From positions 1-11,925 of the forward strand of contig NZUB01000021.1 of assembly GCA_002696965.1 (NCBI GenBank): DNA of 11,925 nucleotides, read 5' to 3'. Origin of the DNA: Flavobacteriales bacterium (GTDB taxonomy: Bacteria > Bacteroidota > Bacteroidia > Flavobacteriales > TMED113). Positions within the stretch are counted from its first letter, which is position 1. Every line of letters starts with the position of its first letter. The position numbers and the translations under genes are program-made. Positions 5,553-11,925 of this stretch are shown here, in pieces. The notes beneath the pieces are model-generated. The model saw only the letters and a list, made by a program, of their open reading frames with translations. It did not search any database and was not told where the DNA came from.

Positions 5553-7967
5553 ATGAAAAGAACATTAATTATATTATTTATTTTATGTTCTTGCTTTAAT
5601 TTTTTATTTGCTCAAATAGATAGATGTTCTACGGATAAAATGGTTCAGCAAGAATTATTACTCAATCCAGATAAGAAAGTTATATTAGATCAATTAGAAT
5701 TATTCACACAAGAATTTATTGATAATTATCAAACTGGAAGAATAGCAGATACAACATATATTATTCCAGTTGTTGTTCATGTTATTCATTTGAATGGTCC
5801 TGAACGAATTGATATGAATCAAATTGAATCAGCTATCCAGAGCATGAATGACGATTTTAATCTACTTAATGACGATTTAGTTGATATTAATGGTAATTTT
5901 CTCCCTTCATCGACCACAAACAATCTTGACACTTTAAATATCTTTGTTCCTAATTCATCTAGTGGCTCAATAGACTGGATGGTTCAAAATAATAGTTCTG
6001 TAAAAAGGAACGACACCTTATGTGTAATAAATAATAATAATAATTCAACTATAATTCTTGCCGATGCACCTAATAATTATTTTAGTGGCGGAATTATCAA
6101 TTTATTGTATGACCAACAAAGTACAGTACAAAATGGAGATTTAATTGCTCAAATAATTACTACTGAGGCAAGAGGTTTTGAGGATATTGTGGCTGATATA
6201 GGTATTGAATTTAGACTTGCTACAAAAGATCCAGATGGAAACTGTACGACTGGCGTAACATATCATCATTCGAGTCTCACATTGGCGGGTGGTGAAAATG
6301 TTAAGGATGATACTTACTGGGATAATGATATGTATTTAAATATTTGGACTGTTGCTAATGTTGCTAGTGGAGCAGCAGCATATGCGTATTATCCAGGTTC
6401 TGCTCCAACAAATCATGAAGGCATACTTTGTCAGCATGATTATTTTGGTACTACTGGTACTTCGAGTAATAATAATTGGCAACGCCATACTATGTCTCAC
6501 GAAGCAGGGCATTATTTTAATCTTCCCCATCCATGGGGAAGTACTAATGATCCTTCTTTAGAATCAAATTGCGAAACTGATGATGGGGTTGATGACACCC
6601 CTAATACTATTGGTGCATCAGGATGTTATTCTTATGATTCACAAGTTTCATGTGGGTCACTAGATAATGTTGCTAATATAATGGATTATACTAATTGTGC
6701 TTACATGTTTAGTAAAGGTCAAAGATTAAGAATGATAGCTGCCTTAAATTCTAATTCAGGAGCAAGAAATAATTTATGGTCTCAAGAAAATTTAGAACTT
6801 ACTGGCACAAATGACCTGCATTACTTTTCAGAACCCTATGCTGATTGTATTCCAATTCCTGATTTCTTTGTAGAATCCGATACTATTGGTTCCCTTGGAT
6901 CAAATGGGTTTTCAGTTAAATTTAAAGATCAAACTTATAATAATATACAGGGTCAAACATCTTATGAATGGTCTTTCCCTGGTGCTACCCCATCTACATC
7001 AAGTTTACAAGAACCTACTGTTATATATAATGTTTCAGGGCAACATGATGTTACTTTAAAAGTTTCTAACAATAATGGAAGCAACCAATTAACAAAAGAA
7101 AAACATATTACTGTTATTGAGAGGGTAAGCCCACCATTAATAGAAGATTTTGAAAGTTATAATTTCCCCATTAACGAATCTGTTGATAAGCCGAACTGGT
7201 ATATACTTGAAAATTATCCTACAGAAACAAATTGGCAAAAATCAGATTTGGCATCATATGATGGGAACCAATCTATTCGAATTAGAAGTAAAAATTATCA
7301 GGAGGGCTTTAACAATATTACTCAAACAATATGGTTGCCAGAAATAGATATGAGTAACATATATTACCCTGTTAACCCACCTAACCAAGATTTTGAATTG
7401 TGTTTTAATTTTGCTTATGCAAAAAGGTTACCATATTTAGATCAATTTGGCAATAGTGTAATTCAAGATATGCTAACAATTTCGACTAGACATAACAATG
7501 GGGACAATAGTGGTTTTTGGCAGGATAGAGCAATTTTATCTGCAGATGATTTGACTGTCAATACAAACATTTACTTTAATGAATATATGCCCACTGACAC
7601 TTCTGATTGGCAAGAGAAATGTATTCAATTAAATGCTGCCGCTTATAATCAAGCCACTACAAGTCTGCTTATTTATTTTGAATTTCAGGGTAAAGGATAT
7701 TTGCAAAATGACACCTTGATTACAACTAGTGTTGGAGGGGATTATATATCTAATAATCTTGGTGGCAATTGGCTTTATATAGATAATCTGCGTATTGGTT
7801 TTTCAGAGGATATAGAAACAAGAAATCATAGTGCCCCCATTAATAATAGTATGTATGATAATAGAATTTTTGATCTTTTTGGAAGAGAATACCATGATGC
7901 ACATTCTTTGAAAAGTGGTATATATTTTAAGAATGGACAATTAGTATTTATTAAAGGTGAATTATGA
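5553..7967 (+). CDS. Secreted M43-type zinc metallopeptidase 2 with a lipoyl-like insertion in the catalytic domain
   Basis: Second tandem paralogue, 804 residues from the ATG at 5553. An in-frame TTG at 5541 is less likely, since the ATG directly opens a normal signal peptide (MKRTLIILFIL... with cleavage before Gln21). RCST at 24-27 takes the place of the CGT motif seen in the neighbours. Catalytic landmarks are GRIADTTYIIPVVVH, the zinc site HEAGHYFNLPH (His316, His320, His326; Glu317), DDTPNTIG, and Met-turn NIMDY with Met377. Between the first helix (ending FNLLNDDLVDI) and strand IEFRLA lies an extra ~94-residue block (about 113-206) not found in either paralogue, described separately. 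A PKD domain is at about 433-522 and a jelly-roll/cleaved-adhesin-like domain at about 525-755, ending GGNWLYIDNLRIG. The tail from about 770 (IFDLFGREY...GIYFKNGQ...FIK) resembles a short T9SS-type end and lacks the PNP strand. It starts 15 bases after the first protease and overlaps the third by 4, so one operon is likely. Confidence 0.88.
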   Translation: MKRTLIILFILCSCFNFLFAQIDRCSTDKMVQQELLLNPDKKVILDQLELFTQEFIDNYQTGRIADTTYIIPVVVHVIHLNGPERIDMNQIESAIQSMNDDFNLLNDDLVDINGNFLPSSTTNNLDTLNIFVPNSSSGSIDWMVQNNSSVKRNDTLCVINNNNNSTIILADAPNNYFSGGIINLLYDQQSTVQNGDLIAQIITTEARGFEDIVADIGIEFRLATKDPDGNCTTGVTYHHSSLTLAGGENVKDDTYWDNDMYLNIWTVANVASGAAAYAYYPGSAPTNHEGILCQHDYFGTTGTSSNNNWQRHTMSHEAGHYFNLPHPWGSTNDPSLESNCETDDGVDDTPNTIGASGCYSYDSQVSCGSLDNVANIMDYTNCAYMFSKGQRLRMIAALNSNSGARNNLWSQENLELTGTNDLHYFSEPYADCIPIPDFFVESDTIGSLGSNGFSVKFKDQTYNNIQGQTSYEWSFPGATPSTSSLQEPTVIYNVSGQHDVTLKVSNNNGSNQLTKEKHITVIERVSPPLIEDFESYNFPINESVDKPNWYILENYPTETNWQKSDLASYDGNQSIRIRSKNYQEGFNNITQTIWLPEIDMSNIYYPVNPPNQDFELCFNFAYAKRLPYLDQFGNSVIQDMLTISTRHNNGDNSGFWQDRAILSADDLTVNTNIYFNEYMPTDTSDWQEKCIQLNAAAYNQATTSLLIYFEFQGKGYLQNDTLITTSVGGDYISNNLGGNWLYIDNLRIGFSEDIETRNHSAPINNSMYDNRIFDLFGREYHDAHSLKSGIYFKNGQLVFIKGEL
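5934..6158 (+). other. Biotinyl/lipoyl-like (hammerhead) domain inserted in protease 2, lacking the modifiable lysine
   Basis: Residues ~128-202 of the second protease read like a lipoyl/biotinyl barrel-sandwich domain. A first strand LNIFVP is followed by GSIDWMVQNNSSVKRNDTLC, matching the family pattern G-x-I-x-x-W-x-V-x-x-x-x-x-V-x-x-x-D-x-L-C. A hairpin follows, then IILADAP (I-x-x-x-x-A-P), GGIINLLYDQQSTVQNGD and LIAQI (G-x-I-x-x-L-x-x-x-x-x-x-V-x-x-G-D-x-I-A-x-I). The length (~75 residues) fits the family. In genuine lipoyl domains the hairpin tip is D-K-A; here it is five Asn then Ser-Thr, so no lysine is available for lipoylation or biotinylation. The domain would therefore be structural or binding only. 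The call is by pattern and has not been checked with a profile or structure. Confidence 0.7.
6030..6044 (+). repeat. In-frame (AAT)5 trinucleotide repeat at the hairpin tip of the lipoyl-like domain
   Basis: Five exact AAT codons encode Asn160-Asn164 of the second protease. The run sits between the LCVI strand and the IILADAP strand, which is where lipoyl domains present their lysine. From Cys157 to Pro173 is two residues longer than in a typical lipoyl domain, which an expansion of this repeat would explain. Confidence 0.9.
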
Positions 7968-9907
7968 GATTAATTTATATAATCATTCTATTAGTTCTAA
8001 ATACGAGTACATTATTTAGTCAAGTATTGCCAATGTGTGGGACTGATAAGGTCATGAAAAAGCATCGTCAGTCCAATTATTTCAAAAATCAGCAAGCAAG
8101 TATAACAAAAGGTGTTAGCAGTAGTCAAACTTTTAATACAAAAGTTATACCGTTAGTATTTCATATTATACATGATGGTCACCCAATTGGCGAAGATGAA
8201 AATGTATCCGTGGCACAAATTGAAAATGCTGTTAGTATCTTAAATGAAGATTTTAATATTCTGAATCAAGATTTAGAGAATGTTGTTAGTGATTTTCAAA
8301 ATGTCATAGGAGATCCCAATATAGAATTTAGGCTTGCTAAATTAGATCCCAATGGTAATTGCACTAGCGGGATCAACAGAATTTTTTCAAATATGACTAA
8401 TCAAGCTAATGATTGTATAAAAGACTTAATTGCTTGGGATGATTCTAAATACGTTAACATATGGGTTGTCGAAGACATAGATAATACAATAGGTGCAGCA
8501 GCATATACATATTTACCAGGGGCTTTATGGGATGAAGTGGAGGGTATAATTATCAATCATGAGTATTTAGGTAGTATCGGCTCATCAAATAATACTCCAT
8601 ACAAAAGACATACATTAAGTCATGAATTTGGACATTATTTTAATTTGGAACATACATGGGGATGGGGTTCTAATGGAGAATTAGATAATTGTTCTTCTGA
8701 TGATAATGTGAGTGATACTCCAAATACTATTGGTGCTTATTCAACATGTAATTTATCCCAAATAAGTTGTGGTAGTTTAGATAATATTCAAAATTTCATG
8801 GACTATTCTTCCTGTACCTGTATGTTTACAGTAGGACAAGCTAACAGAATGCAAGATTGTTTAAATTCATCAGTTTCTCAAAGAAATAATCTTTGGACTA
8901 ATAGTAACCTTTGGGATACAGGTACACATGATAATTATAATGCGGAAGCATGTATACCTAATATAGACTTTTTCACCTCGCAAGTTGATCGAATATGTGC
9001 AAATACTGCAACTACATTTATAAATACATCGGAAAGTCTGGGTTCCAATGCAGTGTTTAATTGGTCTTTTCCAGGTGCTGACATTGAATACTCTTCAGAC
9101 GAAAACCCTATAGTCAATTATAGTGTTTCAGGTGAATACCAGGTTACATTAACTGTTTTTGCTAGTGGTGGAGAAAATACTTTAACAAAAACATATTTTG
9201 TTTATGATGCACCGATGAATCTAAATGAAAGCTTTGAAAACACACAATTTCCTGTAAATTCGGATCCCAGTTTGTCTTGGTCTATTCAAGGTCCACCTAA
9301 TGAAACTAGTTGGGCAAGAAGTCCACTATCTTCTAATCCAGCTACTGGTTCTATAAGAATACGAAGCAGATATTTTGAGTGTAATAAAAAACATTATTTA
9401 TATACACCTAGTTTAGATTTGAGTAATTTTGGTTTGGGTATTGGTGAGCCACTTAAGATTTTGTTTGATATAGCACATGGGAAAAGAACTAATCAGTCGG
9501 ATGACTTATTAGTAATTTCTTATTCTAGAGATTGTGGCAACACATGGCAGGAAAGGGCTTCTTGGGATACAGATGAATTAATCACAACAACTGGTGGAAA
9601 TGTGGGCAATAATTTCACTCCTAATCAAGATGAATGGGTTGAAAGGTCTGTTAATATTCAGTCGGCTGCAGAAGAAAATGATGTAATAATAAGATTTGAA
9701 TTTAGTGGTGAAAGAGGAGGTTATTTATATATAGATAATGTTAGATTAACAGGCGAATGGATAAACATCGCTGAATTAGATAGCTCATTATCTAACTCAC
9801 ACATACTAAAACGCATCGATTTACTTGGCAGAGACAATACAAATAGTTTATTATATTTTGAAATATATAATACTGGAGAAGTTCATAAAAAATATAATTT
9901 CAGATAA
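7964..9907 (+). CDS. Secreted M43-type zinc metallopeptidase 3 with PKD and jelly-roll domains and a short C-terminal tail
   Basis: Third and shortest tandem paralogue (647 residues), starting in an ATGA overlap with the stop of protease 2. The signal peptide covers residues 1-19 (before Gln20), followed by MCGTDKVMKK with Cys25 in the putative cysteine-switch position. The pre-catalytic linker differs from the other two: the NYxxGRIADTTY segment is missing and the domain opens with KVIPLVFHIIHDG. The zinc site is HEFGHYFNLEH (His220, His224, His230; Glu221), followed by SDTPNTIG and Met-turn NFMDY with Met279. A PKD domain is at about 331-415 (WSFPGADIEY, SGEYQVTLTV). A cleaved-adhesin-like jelly roll follows at about 420-605, with DCGNTWQERASW, FTPNQDEWVERSVNI and GGYLYIDNVRL. 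The end (RIDLLGRDNTN..LLYFEIYNTGEVHKKY, from residue 617) matches a short C-terminal motif seen on many flavobacterial secreted proteins, not the full type A domain of protease 1. It is probably exported; the substrate is unknown. Confidence 0.88.
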   Translation: MRLIYIIILLVLNTSTLFSQVLPMCGTDKVMKKHRQSNYFKNQQASITKGVSSSQTFNTKVIPLVFHIIHDGHPIGEDENVSVAQIENAVSILNEDFNILNQDLENVVSDFQNVIGDPNIEFRLAKLDPNGNCTSGINRIFSNMTNQANDCIKDLIAWDDSKYVNIWVVEDIDNTIGAAAYTYLPGALWDEVEGIIINHEYLGSIGSSNNTPYKRHTLSHEFGHYFNLEHTWGWGSNGELDNCSSDDNVSDTPNTIGAYSTCNLSQISCGSLDNIQNFMDYSSCTCMFTVGQANRMQDCLNSSVSQRNNLWTNSNLWDTGTHDNYNAEACIPNIDFFTSQVDRICANTATTFINTSESLGSNAVFNWSFPGADIEYSSDENPIVNYSVSGEYQVTLTVFASGGENTLTKTYFVYDAPMNLNESFENTQFPVNSDPSLSWSIQGPPNETSWARSPLSSNPATGSIRIRSRYFECNKKHYLYTPSLDLSNFGLGIGEPLKILFDIAHGKRTNQSDDLLVISYSRDCGNTWQERASWDTDELITTTGGNVGNNFTPNQDEWVERSVNIQSAAEENDVIIRFEFSGERGGYLYIDNVRLTGEWINIAELDSSLSNSHILKRIDLLGRDNTNSLLYFEIYNTGEVHKKYNFR

Positions 9908-9918
9908 ACTAAAACTAT

Positions 9919-10137
9919 ATGGATTATGTTTATTTCAATCACGTAAATAATTTTGATCTAGTTAAGATCGAAGAATTATTAATTAAAAATCAAATAAAAT
10001 ATTTTATTAAAAACATGTACGAATCATCAGTTTCAGCTGGCTGGGCTAGTCCAGGAGCTGCTTTTAACGAGCAATTGTTATATGTTGAAAAGAAGAAGTT
10101 AGTATTAGTAAAAAAATTACTAACCGATTATATATAG
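9919..10137 (+). CDS. Small DUF2007-like protein
   Basis: This is a 72-residue cytoplasmic-looking protein with no signal peptide or membrane segment. The order of elements fits the DUF2007 family (sometimes labelled putative prokaryotic signal-transducing protein). First comes an aromatic/hydrophobic start YVYFNHVNNFDLVKIEELL, then a strand with IKYFIKNMYESS, a Gly/Pro-rich GWASPGAAF turn, and a strand LLYVEKKKLVLVKKLL. DUF2007 proteins typically read 'moves between sequence elements, leaves a short-lived ligand-like pocket', but no biochemical role is established and none is assigned here. It begins only 11 bases after the third protease stop, so it may ride on the same transcript. It ends 44 bases before the convergent acetyltransferase. 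The family call is moderate because the protein is short. Confidence 0.7.
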   Translation: MDYVYFNHVNNFDLVKIEELLIKNQIKYFIKNMYESSVSAGWASPGAAFNEQLLYVEKKKLVLVKKLLTDYI

Positions 10138-10181
10138 TAATGATTTAATGCCATGATTTTATCAGCTACGAACCCCTTTTA

Positions 10182-10652
10182 TTATAATTGGTGTGCATTT
10201 ATTTGGGATTTTATTAACTTCCCATCTAGCCAATTACTACTTATATGCGCATTATATTTTTTGTAAAATTTAATAGCTGGTTGGTTCCAGTCTAGTACTT
10301 GCCACATAATTCTTTTCATATGTGTTGTTTTTGCTGTTTTAATAATAGCTTCAAATAATTTACTTCCAACGCCTAATCTTCGATATGTTTTACTCACTAT
10401 AAGATCCTCTAAAAAAAGACATTTGCCTTTCCACGTAGAGTATTTAATATAATATAAGGCCATACCAATAATTTTATTATTTTTCTCTGCTACAATAAAT
10501 GAAAAAATAGGTTTTTCACCAAAGCCGTCTTTTTCTAATTGTTTTAAACTAATATCTACTTCAGACACTGCTTTTTCGTAATCAGCTAATTCTATAATTA
10601 AATTTAATATAAATGGCAAGTCAGATTTTATGCCTTTTCTAATGTTTATCAT
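10182..10652 (-). CDS. GNAT-family N-acetyltransferase, SSAT/thialysine acetyltransferase-like
   Basis: This 156-residue protein is predicted to move an acetyl group from acetyl-CoA to an amine. The acetyl-CoA pyrophosphate-binding motif is RRLGVGS at 91-97 (R-x-x-G-x-G/A). The subfamily is suggested by YSTWKGK at 71-77, FLEDLIV at 80-86 and VLDWNQPAIKFY at 119-130. These motifs are shared with spermidine/spermine acetyltransferase and its thialysine-acetylating bacterial relatives; Tyr130 falls where SSAT has its catalytic Tyr. The substrate could be a polyamine or a lysine-like amine, and sequence alone cannot decide. It is a complete, normal-length enzyme transcribed away from the methyltransferase, with only 14 bases between the two start codons, and convergent with the DUF2007-like gene. 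Confidence 0.88.
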   Translation of the reverse strand: MINIRKGIKSDLPFILNLIIELADYEKAVSEVDISLKQLEKDGFGEKPIFSFIVAEKNNKIIGMALYYIKYSTWKGKCLFLEDLIVSKTYRRLGVGSKLFEAIIKTAKTTHMKRIMWQVLDWNQPAIKFYKKYNAHISSNWLDGKLIKSQINAHQL

Positions 10653-10666
10653 TATCTTTATTTAAT

Positions 10667-11494
10667 ATGATTTTATCAAAAATAAAAAAACATATTTTTT
10701 TATTTTTAGTTCGTCTAAAACAAAAAAAAACAATTACTCATCTTTTAGCTCAGGATAATCCGCTATTGACCATTATAGTTGAATCCTTTTTACAATTAAA
10801 GTATAATAAATTGTCAATTACAGATGATTCAATTTTTGAAGCTTGTGAAAAATATAGAAATCAATTATTACAGGATGATACTGTTATTTCATTTGAAATC
10901 TTTGGTTCCAATAAAACGATGCTGGTCAAAGACATATGTGAAAAAGCAGCATCAAAACCTATTTGGGCTCAGTTTTTATATTTAATAACTAAGAGATTAA
11001 CAAGTCCCCATTTTTTAGAAATTGGCACCAATTTAGGTGTTTCTGGCACGTATATTTTAGAGGCATTAAAGCATAAAAAGGATAGTAAATTATATACTAT
11101 GGAGGGCCTCCCCCAGCTGTGTGAAATAGCTCAAAATCAATTTGCAAAGATTAGTATTCATTCAAAATATAAAATATATAAGGGTTTATATAAAAACACG
11201 TTCTCAAAATTATTAATAGATGACAATAATTACAATATTGTTTTTATTGATGGCAATCATAAGAAAGAGCCAACTATTAAGTATTTTATTGATTTGCAAG
11301 CAAAATTATCTTCTCCAGCAATAATTATTTTTGATGATATAAATTGGAGTCTGGACATGCAAAAAGCATGGGAGATTATTAAATCTAATAAAAATGTAAC
11401 CTACTCTATAGATATGTTTAAATTTGGAATACTTATTTTTGATAAAAATAGCAATAACAAAAAAGCGGATTATAAATTGCATTTAGCGTATTAA
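10667..11494 (+). CDS. Class I SAM-dependent methyltransferase (Methyltransf_24-like), substrate unknown
   Basis: This 275-residue protein has a Rossmann methyltransferase core in its second half. Motif I is FLEIGTNLGVSG at 116-127 (the E-x-G-x-x-x-G SAM loop). The acidic residue after strand 2 is Glu146 in YTMEG. NIVFIDGNH at 190-198 fits motif II, and IIIFDDINW at 219-227 is the Asp-Asp motif common to O-methyltransferases of this group. The final strands end SIDMFKFGILIF. The first ~110 residues are helical-looking and basic, without a recognised domain or a clear signal peptide. Methyltransf_24 relatives often act on sugars, lipids or small metabolites, but nothing here narrows it down. 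It is transcribed divergently from the acetyltransferase and is followed 32 bases later by the TonB-receptor-like gene. The start at 10667 is the first ATG in frame; no motif tests it further. Confidence 0.8.
   Translation: MILSKIKKHIFLFLVRLKQKKTITHLLAQDNPLLTIIVESFLQLKYNKLSITDDSIFEACEKYRNQLLQDDTVISFEIFGSNKTMLVKDICEKAASKPIWAQFLYLITKRLTSPHFLEIGTNLGVSGTYILEALKHKKDSKLYTMEGLPQLCEIAQNQFAKISIHSKYKIYKGLYKNTFSKLLIDDNNYNIVFIDGNHKKEPTIKYFIDLQAKLSSPAIIIFDDINWSLDMQKAWEIIKSNKNVTYSIDMFKFGILIFDKNSNNKKADYKLHLAY
10677..10684 (-). promoter_or_regulatory. Possible -7 promoter element for the acetyltransferase, inside the methyltransferase 5' coding region
   Basis: On the minus strand these bases read TATTTTTG, fitting the Bacteroidota TAnnTTTG -7 consensus, about 25 bases upstream of the acetyltransferase ATG. 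No TTG was found at the -33 spacing and the area is very A/T-rich, so this may be chance. It is listed because the 14-base gap between the divergent starts forces any promoter to overlap a coding region. Confidence 0.2.
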
Positions 11495-11526
11495 AATTAA
11501 TATAGAACCCAATTATGTTTTAGAAA

Positions 11527-11925
11527 ATGAAAAAAACACTTTTATTAATTTTATTTCCAATCATTATTTTTGCCCAAAATGAAAAATTATACACACTTAG
11601 TGGTTATATATCTGACTTAAATAATGGAGAAAGTTTAATAGGCGTAAATATAGTTGTCGACAGTCTTAATGTAGGAACTACATCTAATAGCTATGGGTTT
11701 TACAGTTTAACACTTCCTGAAGGAATATATGATATTAGATATACTTATATTGGTTATGCTTCGCAGGTTGTAAATTTTAATTTTAACAGCAGTATTAGCC
11801 GAGATATAGAATTATCTACTGCAAACGAAGAATTAGATGAAGTATTATTATCTAGTGAAAAAAATATAGTAGAAAAAACACAAACATCAGAAGTTACTAT
11901 TCCAATAAAACAAATTTTTAAAATA
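11527..11925 (+). CDS. TonB-dependent receptor-like outer-membrane protein, N-terminal part, truncated by window edge
   Basis: An open frame of 133 codons runs from the ATG at 11527 to the window end without a stop. It starts with a signal peptide (MKKTLLLILFPIIIFAQ, likely cut before Gln17). A carboxypeptidase-regulatory-like beta-sandwich follows at about residues 23-95 (TLSGYISDLNNGESLIGVNI ..., TSNSYGFYSLTLPEGIYDIRYTYIGY). Next comes ELSTANEELDEVLLSS and then EVTIPIKQIFKI, which reads like the link into a TonB plug domain. This layout is standard for Bacteroidota outer-membrane receptors that import large or complexed nutrients with TonB energy; the plug and barrel would lie beyond the window. 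The start codon follows an A-rich stretch, as is usual in this phylum. Which nutrient is taken up cannot be told. A regulatory-domain protein other than a receptor remains possible until more sequence is seen. Confidence 0.82.
   Translation, partial: MKKTLLLILFPIIIFAQNEKLYTLSGYISDLNNGESLIGVNIVVDSLNVGTTSNSYGFYSLTLPEGIYDIRYTYIGYASQVVNFNFNSSISRDIELSTANEELDEVLLSSEKNIVEKTQTSEVTIPIKQIFKI

Noticed and set aside
5586..5597. Possible lipoprotein signal (LCSC) in the protease 2 signal peptide
   Set aside because: The residues before either Cys do not form a good lipobox, and both paralogues use an ordinary signal peptidase I-like site before Gln at the matching place.
6336..6561. Open frames on both strands within the catalytic domain of protease 2
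   Set aside because: The translations are low-complexity Ile/Leu/Met-rich shadows of the conserved metallopeptidase frame.
7150..7347. Alternative-frame open frame inside the jelly-roll region of protease 2
   Set aside because: The main frame here has clear paralogue similarity, whereas this frame has none.
8935..9117. Antisense open frame opposite the PKD domain of protease 3
   Set aside because: It is a short shadow with no supporting motif.
10138..10181. Bidirectional terminator between the convergent DUF2007-like and acetyltransferase genes
   Set aside because: The CCCCTTTT stretch has no matching GGGG arm nearby, and no convincing hairpin was found in the 44 bases.

Overview
The window looks like chromosomal DNA from a low-GC (roughly 30-33%, estimated by eye), probably marine Bacteroidota/Flavobacteriales-type bacterium. 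The reasons are the strongly AT-rich coding DNA, starts preceded by A-rich sequence rather than clear Shine-Dalgarno sites, a TAnnTTTG-like promoter element, secreted proteins whose signal peptides end in Ser/Ala followed by Gln, a type IX secretion (T9SS) C-terminal domain, and a final gene that opens like a carboxypeptidase-regulatory-domain TonB-dependent receptor.

Bases 1-3070 are a tightly packed housekeeping block on the + strand: the 3' end of panC, then panD, a flippase-like multi-pass membrane protein, and the DNA repair ATPase radA. Each gene overlaps the next by 1-8 bases, so this is almost certainly one transcription unit. panC and panD supply two consecutive needs of pantothenate/CoA synthesis: PanD makes beta-alanine and PanC joins it to pantoate.

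Bases 3147-9907 are the accessory part: three tandem paralogous genes for large secreted M43-type (pappalysin/cytophagalysin-like) zinc metallopeptidases. They lie nose to tail (15 bp gap, then a 4 bp ATGA overlap). All share signal peptide, N-terminal Cys motif, catalytic domain with HExxHxxNxxH and Met-turn, PKD domain, jelly-roll adhesin-like domain and a C-terminal sorting-type tail. They differ in instructive ways. The first has a full T9SS type A domain; the other two have short, different 'LGR' tails. The second carries a ~94-residue insertion inside the catalytic domain, with a core that reads like a biotinyl/lipoyl hammerhead domain without the modifiable lysine. This insertion is the most unusual thing in the window.

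Bases 9919-11925 hold a small DUF2007-like gene immediately behind the protease operon, a minus-strand GNAT acetyltransferase of the SSAT/thialysine type, a divergently transcribed class I methyltransferase of unknown substrate, and the 5' end of a TonB-dependent receptor-like gene that runs off the window. No tRNA, rRNA, CRISPR array, insertion sequence or phage gene was seen. No gap without a gene exceeds about 80 bases.
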